From an uncultured Lachnobacterium sp. (GTDB lineage: Bacteria > Bacillota > Clostridia > Lachnospirales > Lachnospiraceae), in NCBI GenBank assembly GCA_900552085.1, contig URYB01000118.1, positions 1-7,749 on the forward strand: a stretch of DNA of 7,749 nt. The letters run 5' to 3'. Position numbers and translations under genes: made by a program. Under the pieces are notes generated by a model. That model searched no databases and was not told the origin of the DNA. It was given only the letters and a program-made list of their open reading frames with translations. Of this stretch, positions 1-4,552 are shown in pieces (positions within the stretch are counted from its first letter, which is position 1; each line of letters opens with the position of its first letter).

Positions 1-37
1 CGCTTTCGCTTCTTTGCTTGAGTTCAAAGCGAAAGCG
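1..37. repeat. Perfect 11-bp inverted repeat (hairpin) at window edge
   Basis: CGCTTTCGCTT at 1-11 is the exact reverse complement of 27-37, with a 15-nt loop. An alternative fold pairs 1-8 with 30-37 and CTTTG (12-16) with CAAAG (25-29). It is more GC-rich than the DNA around it and runs into a GCGGCCGC palindrome at 35-42. No T-run follows on the + strand, so it is a poor + strand terminator. It may be the tail of a structure that starts outside the window. Its function is unknown. Confidence 0.6.
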
Positions 38-81
38 GCCGCACATCTGAAACACCTTGTCAACCCCTTTATCGTAAAATA

Positions 82-119
82 AAAAGACCCCTATACCATT
101 TCTGGTATAGAGATCCTTT
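82..119 (-). terminator. Stem-loop, best read as a minus-strand rho-independent terminator
   Basis: Bases 82-97 pair with 104-119 around a 6-nt loop. The core CTATACC/GGTATAG is perfect. Read as minus-strand RNA the stem extends to 16 pairs with three G-U wobbles and is followed by a U-rich tract (complement of 71-85). Read as + strand RNA the same three positions become A-C mismatches and there is no good U-run. This asymmetry suggests the functional transcript runs right to left. It may insulate the insertion sequence from neighbouring transcription, or end an antisense RNA. Confidence 0.55.
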
Positions 120-188
120 GCTTGTCATCTTAACTTAATGACATTGTCCTTTTGGGGGCTTCTTTTTCTTTGGCATAGTGCACTAATA

Positions 189-250
189 ATAGTGGTTATA
201 TTTGTTAATTATTATAACCACTATATCTTGACAATAAGTAGTGGTTATAA
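189..250. repeat. Three copies of TAGTGGTTATA around the IS promoter (operator-like)
   Basis: ATAGTGGTTATA at 189-200 and its exact reverse complement at 213-224 form a 12-bp inverted repeat with 12-nt spacing. A third, forward copy, TAGTGGTTATAA, occupies 239-250, between the -35 and -10 boxes of the promoter. Copies two and three share the 13-mer TAGTGGTTATAAT on opposite strands. A motif repeated in both orientations and overlapping a promoter is typical of a repressor operator. No candidate regulator other than the accessory protein just downstream is visible. Confidence 0.6.
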
Positions 251-256
251 TATAAT
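228..256 (+). promoter_or_regulatory. Perfect consensus sigma-A promoter of the IS66 genes
   Basis: TTGACA at 228-233 and TATAAT at 251-256 are separated by exactly 17 nt, a perfect match to the housekeeping promoter consensus. The expected start is near 263, about 30 nt before the accessory gene's ATG at 294. It lies inside any longer reading of that gene from 138, which argues for the 294 start. A TAGTGGTTATAA repeat fills the spacer, so a bound protein there would block polymerase. Confidence 0.85.
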
Positions 257-293
257 ATATATGTACCCACTAGTAATTGAAAGGAGAAGCACT

Positions 294-671
294 ATGCCTA
301 CCATTGTTCAACACTACGATAAAAAAACAGGAAAGACTCGGGTTTATGAGTCCACTCCGCACTATGACCCTGTTACCAAACAATCGAGACCTAAGAGAAA
401 ATATCTGGGCACTCTCGATCCTGAAACTGGAGAACTCATTCCTTCCTCTGGCCGTCGTGGCAGAACACCGTCTTCAAAAAATGTTACCACCATGAAAGAG
501 GATCACGTGCCAATAGCAATCACGGAGTTTCAAAAGACCTTATCCGAAAAAGAAGACGTAATCATCTCTTTACAGTCTGAAATAAAAGCATTAAAAGCTA
601 CCATCAAATCATACGAGAAGGTGTGTGCTTCTATTTCCAACGCTTTAGGAAAGGTGCCCTGTGACCTATGA
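294..671 (+). CDS. IS66-associated accessory protein, 125 aa, unknown function
   Basis: AGGAGAAG at 282-289, about 4 nt upstream, supports the ATG at 294, as does the consensus promoter just before it. Residues 1-50 contain the KTG...VYEST...KYLG pattern, a YxYES-type N-terminus I associate with several clostridial transposases and their partner ORFs. This segment is basic and may bind DNA. Residues about 51-75 are rich in Ser, Arg and Thr and probably flexible. Residues about 75-110 form a likely coiled coil rich in Lys, Glu, Leu and Ile. The stop codon overlaps the tnpC start as ATGA (668-671), a sign of translational coupling, so the product probably acts with the transposase. It is neither TnpA nor TnpB by size or sequence. 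Unlike tnpC it appears intact, so it may still be made and might regulate the promoter repeats; that last point is speculation. Confidence 0.7.
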   Translation: MPTIVQHYDKKTGKTRVYESTPHYDPVTKQSRPKRKYLGTLDPETGELIPSSGRRGRTPSSKNVTTMKEDHVPIAITEFQKTLSEKEDVIISLQSEIKALKATIKSYEKVCASISNALGKVPCDL

Positions 672-2145
672 TCAAATTTACTGGCGATCTGCGCCTTGAT
701 TTTGAAAAAGCGACGACAGAGATCTTAAAACTAAAAGACCGCATCCTTGGGTATCAGGAGCAGATTGCCTCGCTGCGTGAAACAGTAAAGAGGCTTGAAA
801 AGTCCAAAGATTCCGATAAAAAACAATACTCAGAATCTCTCTCCGAAAAAGATGCCATTATCAAGGAACTACAAAACCGCCTTGCCCACGCAGAGGCTCT
901 TCTTAACCACGATGGCAGTAATACCGGTACCCCCCACATCACAGACACCGATAAACAAAAAGAAGGTCATCCCGCACTCTCGTCGTAATACTGGCAAACC
1001 CAAGGGTGGGCAGATAGGTCATCCTAAATCTTCACTGAAGGAACCAGCGGAATCCGAAATCACAGATACCATCGGTCATCCATTACAGAATGATGAGTGT
1101 TGTCCTAAATGCAGCCTTATTGACTGTACTCCGACCGGTGAGTCCGAAGTAAAATACGAATACGATGTACGCATCAAAGTCGTTAAGGTCAAACATGAAT
1201 TCTTTTATTATGAGTGCAAAAACTGCGGCACTATATTTCGCTCCCAGATACCTCCAAACCTTAAAGAAAAGGTTCAGTATGGCAGTGGTCTACAGGCATT
1301 CGCATTGTCTCTCACAAACACCGTTAATGCCGCTATGAATAAAGCTTTCATGTTTCTCGCTGGAATAACCGGTGGTGGCTTGACTCCCTGCGAAGGCTAT
1401 ATCGCAAAACTACAGGCACGCGCCGCAAAGGGACTTCGTCAGATTCTACGGAGATGAGACCATCGCCTATTACACTGCACATGCACACAAGGATATGGAG
1501 AGCCTTGATGATGACAATGTTCTGAATCTCCTGACATCTGACACAAAAACCATGCACGATCATAACACGGTAAACTACAACGACAAGTACAGCTTCGAGA
1601 ACATCGAATGCAATCAGCATCTTCAGCGTGACTGTCAGAAGAATACGGATGATACCTGTCACCAATGGTCTGACGATCTTAAAGAACATATCGGTACGAC
1701 CATCAAGGATCGCAACGATGCCATATCCCGTGGCGAGGAATCGTTCAATGAGGCTTATGTAAAAGAGTTCCACCGCAAACTGGATGAGTATATCGAGAAC
1801 GGGCGGAAGGAAAACGAGGCTGATCCAGGTAACTATGGAGCATCATTCGAACAAACCCTTCTTAATCGGATTACAAAATATCGTAGGAATTATTTTCTGT
1901 GGGTAGAGGACTTCAGTCTTCCAACTACAAATAACTTAAGCGAGCGGGGGCTGAGAGGCGTTAAATCCCACATGAAAATCTCTGGTCAGTTTGAATCTGA
2001 AGCTGCCGCGGATAACCATGCGCTCATTAGAACATACATCGAAACCTGTCGCCGTAACGGCATTAACGAAATCGACGCACTCCAACGATTATGCGAAGGG
2101 AATCCTTATACGGTTGCAGATATCTTTCCAGCATCATCTCCCTGA
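668..2145 (+). pseudogene. tnpC: IS66-family transposase TnpC, broken by a frameshift and an internal deletion
   Basis: Three frames together spell an IS66 transposase. Part one (668 to about 935) is the N-terminal coiled coil ending in HDGSNTGTP. Part two (about 936-1442) starts TSQTPINKKK, then RRNTGKPKGGQIGHPKSS, then a zinc-finger-like pair of CxxC motifs (CPKC at 1101-1112, CKNC at 1215-1226). Part three (about 1444-2145) runs from RFYGDETIAYYTAH to the end. It includes LPTTNNLSERGLRG, whose Glu codon at 1942-1944 is the family's third catalytic residue, and the usual C-terminal GNPYTVADIF. The first break is a six-C run at 930-935 where five would keep frame. At the second, LQARAAKGL joins directly to RFYGDE, so roughly 30-35 residues that normally hold the WDDTV-like segment with the first catalytic Asp are missing. 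The deletion length must be 2 modulo 3. The gene cannot encode an active transposase. IS66 identity is firm; the size of the deletion is an estimate from memory of the family. Confidence 0.9.
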
Positions 2146-2170
2146 ATACATATCCGAATAGCTACTTCCA

Positions 2171-2190
2171 AGCGGTCTTAAAACTCCGCT
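2171..2190. repeat. Short stem-loop 25 nt after tnpC
   Basis: AGCGG at 2171-2175 pairs with CCGCT at 2186-2190 around a 10-nt loop. It lies between the transposase stop and the proposed right end of the insertion sequence. It may be a weak terminator or a structural part of the IS end; a T-run is lacking. Confidence 0.35.
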
Positions 2191-2249
2191 CTATTTGTCG
2201 TGCCTATAAATTAGCTGTGAATAGTAACATTTGTGGTGGTCTTTGACAA

Positions 2250-2275
2250 AATTTACTCTTGACAAAGGTCATTAC
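2250..2275. repeat. Candidate right terminal inverted repeat of the IS66 element
   Basis: From 2275 inward on the minus strand the sequence reads GTAATGACCTTTGTCAAGAG. The GTAA start is typical of IS66 termini. TTTGACAAA (2242-2250) and CTTGACAAA (2258-2266) form a near-repeat just inside, which could be internal transposase-binding sites. The left-end partner is imperfect (136-149, or 53-63), and no target-site duplication confirms the boundary. Confidence 0.4.
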
Positions 2276-2303
2276 ATATCAGTTATGGGTTTAAAGAAAA
2301 ACA

Positions 2304-2333
2304 TTGAAAACAAGTGTTATCTCATGGTATAAT
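2304..2333 (+). promoter_or_regulatory. Candidate sigma-A promoter downstream of the IS
   Basis: TTGAAA at 2304-2309 and TATAAT at 2328-2333 are separated by 18 nt in an A+T-rich stretch. It faces the downstream genes, and a transcript would start near 2340. That transcript would include the small ORF at 2380 and the stem-loop at 2434-2466 before reaching the first operon gene. Confidence 0.5.
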
Positions 2334-2379
2334 AATATAATAAAAAATTCATAAAAGGTGTTGACAGGAGTACGATTAT

Positions 2380-2403
2380 ATGGGAACCCAGACCAGACCA
2401 TAA
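2380..2403 (+). CDS. Possible 7-residue leader peptide (weak)
   Basis: ATG at 2380 opens a 7-codon frame, MGTQTRP, ending in TAA at 2401-2403. AGGAG at 2366-2370 sits 9 nt upstream, and the frame lies between a promoter and a terminator-like stem-loop. This is the physical order of an attenuator, but the peptide is not rich in one amino acid and no clear antiterminator pairing is seen. Chance occurrence is quite possible. Confidence 0.2.
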   Translation: MGTQTRP

Positions 2404-2433
2404 TATTCTGCTGAATAATATACTGATACTATA

Positions 2434-2466
2434 AAAACCTGATTCTGTAATTCAGAACCGGGTTTT
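2434..2466 (+). terminator. Strong stem-loop, probable rho-independent terminator
   Basis: Bases 2434-2447 pair with 2453-2466 around the loop TAATT. The 14-bp stem has one G-U wobble and one mismatch, with AAAACC/GGTTTT at its base. On the + strand the tract after the stem is only moderately T-rich (GGCCTTGTTGTT). On the minus strand a TTTTT run follows immediately, so it could work in both directions. It separates IS-side transcription from the operon, or acts as an attenuator in the operon leader. Confidence 0.6.
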
Positions 2467-2474
2467 GGCCTTGT

Positions 2475-2483
2475 TGTTATAAT
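2475..2483 (+). promoter_or_regulatory. Extended -10 promoter just upstream of the operon
   Basis: TG-T-TATAAT occupies 2475-2483, a full extended -10 element, which can work without a good -35 box; none is seen. Transcription would start near 2490, leaving a short leader before the ribosome binding site at 2507-2512. Being beyond the stem-loop, it would let the operon be expressed independently of read-through from the insertion sequence. Confidence 0.45.
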
Positions 2484-2522
2484 CGGGAATTTTGAGGTAT
2501 TTCAATGCGGAGGGTGGAACAG

Positions 2523-2828
2523 ATGGAGGAAGAGTTTGGACAATATAACTTTAATTTCATTCATTATGTCATTCAAAAAGCAGAGATAACTGATAATACG
2601 CTGACGATCGAAGGGATGAACAGGATGAACGGTTATACGGTCGGAAGAATTATTTTTGAAGAACTGGAAGAAGGTTTTGAGATTGATGAGCGTATGATCG
2701 GCGGTAAGGTGTTTGGAATAAAAAGAAAGCCTCTTGATAACGGGTTTTCCGTGTTTAGAATTGAACTTGATGATGCGCAAATAAAGCAGACTGATATAGT
2801 TGCAAAGAACATGGTCTTTAAGGTTTGA
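2523..2828 (+). CDS. Unrecognised 101-aa protein, first gene of the operon
   Basis: I do not recognise this protein. The ATG at 2523 is preceded by GGAGGG (2507-2512) with about 10 nt spacing. An ATG at 2505 in the same frame (107 aa) has a weaker GAGG 8 nt before it and would swallow the better binding site, so 2523 is preferred. The sequence is soluble, acidic, and rich in alternating hydrophobic residues (TLTIEG, GRIIFEELEEGFEI, GGKVFGIKRK, FSVFRIELDD), suggesting a compact beta-rich fold. There is a faint resemblance in pattern to small beta-barrel domains of the translation-factor type, too weak to assign. No signal peptide, membrane segment or cysteine is present. It ends 12 nt before the next gene, so co-transcription is very likely. 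It might be a partner or sensor for the two proteins that follow. Confidence 0.7.
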   Translation: MEEEFGQYNFNFIHYVIQKAEITDNTLTIEGMNRMNGYTVGRIIFEELEEGFEIDERMIGGKVFGIKRKPLDNGFSVFRIELDDAQIKQTDIVAKNMVFKV

Positions 2829-2840
2829 AAAGTAAAATGT

Positions 2841-3662
2841 ATGGATAATAATTTTGGAATACACATCCTGTTTATACGGGATTTTATTACAGAAGAAGTG
2901 GAACCGGCTTTCCCGGAGATTGCCAGAGAGTTTTTGAGAAAAGAACCACTTCTGAGAAACGAGAGTATATTTAAGGAGATTCCTTTTTCTTATGATCCGG
3001 AAAAGAGTGTGAAGAGCCTGTATTACGAGACGATTCTCGGAATGATGCTTGTATGTGTGGAAAATGGCAGCAAATATGCAAAGTCAGTCCTTACTGAAAT
3101 ATATAAGACCTATTATAAGCAGGAATATGGAGTTTTAAAGAAATTCAGTTCCGTGAGTTCAGATGAACTGACTGATTTTTGCAGAGGCAGTGAAGATGTT
3201 GAACAGATCAACAGCATTTGCGCAAGGGTTGCCACCATTTGCGAAGTAATGGGAATCCGACTGGAGGATTCCTGCGAAGGGATCATTGGATTCATCAACG
3301 CACAGGAAAAGGAAAAGCGAGAGTTCTGGCGTAGGATTGAAGCAGTGGCACAGGATGGAGCCATATTGGAGAAGCGGTCAGAGGACCGCAAGGATTTTGC
3401 GTCGCAGATTGCGAACGAGAATCCGGAGATTGTGTCGAAATCAGCATATGAAAACAATCGTGAGTACAAAGTCTTAAATGATATAAATTTTCTGATTCGG
3501 TATGCAATGCAGGAAAAGGATACACAGTCGGAACAATACCTTTGGGATGGATTTGATCTTTATTCGTCGATGATAGATGTGTATGAGCAGCTGCTATTGT
3601 CCAAGGGAAGGAGTAATTCCAGGAAGGGAGTCAGATTTGACGATTATTCTTTCAGGGATTAG
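2841..3662 (+). CDS. Unrecognised 273-aa, mostly helical cytosolic protein
   Basis: I do not recognise this family. The ATG at 2841 is the only good early start; its ribosome binding site is poor (AAGG, 17 nt upstream), so translation probably depends on ribosomes finishing the upstream gene 12 nt away. The sequence looks predominantly alpha-helical with no signal peptide or membrane segment. It has a hydrophobic patch near residues 62-75 (YYETILGMMLVCVENG), a cysteine- and isoleucine-bearing segment near 125-150, and a charged stretch near 155-200 (EKEKREFWRR, KRSEDRKDF). The C-terminus is basic and polar. Its 3' end overlaps the probable start of the DUF2325 gene by 26 nt, implying a coupled pair whose products may interact. 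An alternative is that the two ORFs were one protein split by a one-base insertion near 3650. The coding region itself is secure; the function is unknown. Confidence 0.8.
   Translation: MDNNFGIHILFIRDFITEEVEPAFPEIAREFLRKEPLLRNESIFKEIPFSYDPEKSVKSLYYETILGMMLVCVENGSKYAKSVLTEIYKTYYKQEYGVLKKFSSVSSDELTDFCRGSEDVEQINSICARVATICEVMGIRLEDSCEGIIGFINAQEKEKREFWRRIEAVAQDGAILEKRSEDRKDFASQIANENPEIVSKSAYENNREYKVLNDINFLIRYAMQEKDTQSEQYLWDGFDLYSSMIDVYEQLLLSKGRSNSRKGVRFDDYSFRD
3621..3639 (+). promoter_or_regulatory. Ribosome binding site that decides a TTG start
   Basis: AGGAAGGGAG at 3621-3630 lies 6 nt before TTG at 3637-3639 in the frame of the DUF2325 protein. The only upstream ATG in that frame (3577) lacks such a site and would add a Cys-rich, unconvincing leader. 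The site is inside the end of the preceding gene, so the two genes overlap by 26 nt. Confidence 0.6.
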
Positions 3663-4509
3663 GCATATTGCGTCGGAATACGCCAAGCTATACAGTGTAA
3701 GGAGAGAGGAACTGTGGTCAATATTTGGCATATCAAAAATGGAGATAGCATCGGATACGGAGCTTGAGAGCGATATTATCACAGAGGATATGTTAAAAAG
3801 GCTTGCAAAAAGCAAAGGAGTCACGGATGAACAGGATATCAGATATCGTAAGCTTGTGGAGAAGATAAAAGCATTAGGGCAGAAAATCACGGATGAGTCA
3901 GATAAAACCCCGGAAGGAAGCGCAGAGACTGAATCGGAGCCGGATCCCGGTCAAATAGATGAAGAAGCACTGATAACACTTGTCAATAAATCCATAGAAG
4001 AACAAAAGAAGCGGGTTAAAGAAGCGGAAAACAAAGCAGGTATACAACGCATTTTGTACGAGGAAAGCCGTGAAAAAGTCAGGGCACTTGAAAAAGTGGT
4101 GAAGGCCAGGGAAGATGAACATTCCGAACTGGTAGCACTTAGAGAACTCGTTTATAATCTTGATAAACCGGAACTTCGTGATGAAGAGAAAACCGTCGAA
4201 GAAATGACGGATGAGATGGAAGATGTTAAAGTGGCTTTAATAGGCGGACAGGATGCATGGGCTAACCGAATAAAGAAGCTTTTTCCGAAATGGGTGTTCA
4301 TCACGGCGGGAGAAAGTCTTAGTCTTGACAGGGTGCTTGGCGGAGTTGATATAGCGTTTTTTCTCACAGACAGCATATCACATGCCATGTATTACAAGAT
4401 GTTGGGAACTGTCAGAAGTAAAGAGATACCGTTTCACTTTCTGCATGTGCAGAACACAAATCAGGTCATTGAGAACATATACAGCGTAGTAAAGGCGGAA
4501 GTAGAATGA
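3637..4509 (+). CDS. Coiled-coil protein with C-terminal DUF2325 domain, 290 aa
   Basis: Starting from TTG 3637 the protein has three parts. Residues 1-75 are helical and charged. About 80-107 is an acidic, Pro/Ser/Glu-rich linker. About 108-185 is a long coiled coil (EEQKKRVKEAENK and similar heptads). Residues about 197-285 match the DUF2325 pattern: a strand into GGQDAW (VALIGG), a following FPKW strand, then DIAFFLTDSISHAMYYK and an HFLHVQN segment. DUF2325 is a conserved alpha/beta domain of unknown function whose hallmark is the initial GG and the later D...SHA..YK motif; both are present here. Those residues look like a small-ligand or nucleotide pocket, but that is inference. The coiled coil suggests oligomerisation. 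The gene overlaps the 273-aa gene before it and lies 43 nt from the EAL gene, with no terminator visible. The family assignment is from pattern recognition and fairly firm. Confidence 0.8.
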   Translation: MTIILSGIRHIASEYAKLYSVRREELWSIFGISKMEIASDTELESDIITEDMLKRLAKSKGVTDEQDIRYRKLVEKIKALGQKITDESDKTPEGSAETESEPDPGQIDEEALITLVNKSIEEQKKRVKEAENKAGIQRILYEESREKVRALEKVVKAREDEHSELVALRELVYNLDKPELRDEEKTVEEMTDEMEDVKVALIGGQDAWANRIKKLFPKWVFITAGESLSLDRVLGGVDIAFFLTDSISHAMYYKMLGTVRSKEIPFHFLHVQNTNQVIENIYSVVKAEVE

Positions 4510-4552
4510 AACCCGTAGTATAAAAAGGATCTATCAGCATTGGAGGAATGAT

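Larger units (their letters stand above)
135..2275 (+). mobile_element. Decayed IS66-family insertion sequence (approximate ends)
   Basis: The interval carries an IS66-type transposase pseudogene and a coupled accessory ORF, with neither tnpA nor tnpB. That layout resembles the ISBst12-like branch of IS66, which is known to carry tnpC alone. The proposed right end reads GTAATGACCTTTGTCA on the minus strand inward from 2275; many IS66 ends begin with GTAA. The best left match is TAATGACATTGTCC at 136-149, identical over the first seven bases and then one mismatch and one gap. A second possible left match is CACCTTGTCAA at 53-63, which would place the left end near 48. No clear 8-bp target duplication is visible for either choice, so the ends are approximate. 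The element is probably immobile without a helper transposase. Confidence 0.6.

Noticed and set aside
138..293. Longer N-terminus for the 125-aa accessory protein from an ATG at 138
   Set aside because: The perfect promoter at 228-256 would lie inside the coding region and there is no ribosome binding site before 138. The extra residues look like translated A+T-rich leader.
918..945. Programmed ribosomal frameshift in tnpC at the C run
   Set aside because: IS66 tnpC is normally a single uninterrupted frame, and the downstream deletion causes a second frame change. A decayed gene explains both more simply.
1348..1773. 141-aa minus-strand ORF opposite tnpC
   Set aside because: The + strand spells recognisable IS66 transposase through the whole stretch. 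The minus frame matches nothing I know.
2276..2504. c-di-GMP riboswitch in the operon leader
   Set aside because: The presence of an EAL gene made this worth checking, but I see neither the conserved GEMM-I core with its tetraloop-receptor pair nor the class II pseudoknot pattern. Only a plain stem-loop is present.
2502..2866. Two minus-strand ORFs opposite the 101-aa gene
   Set aside because: The + strand gene has a ribosome binding site and operon context. The minus frames are Ser/Leu/Phe-rich translations of A+T-rich coding DNA.
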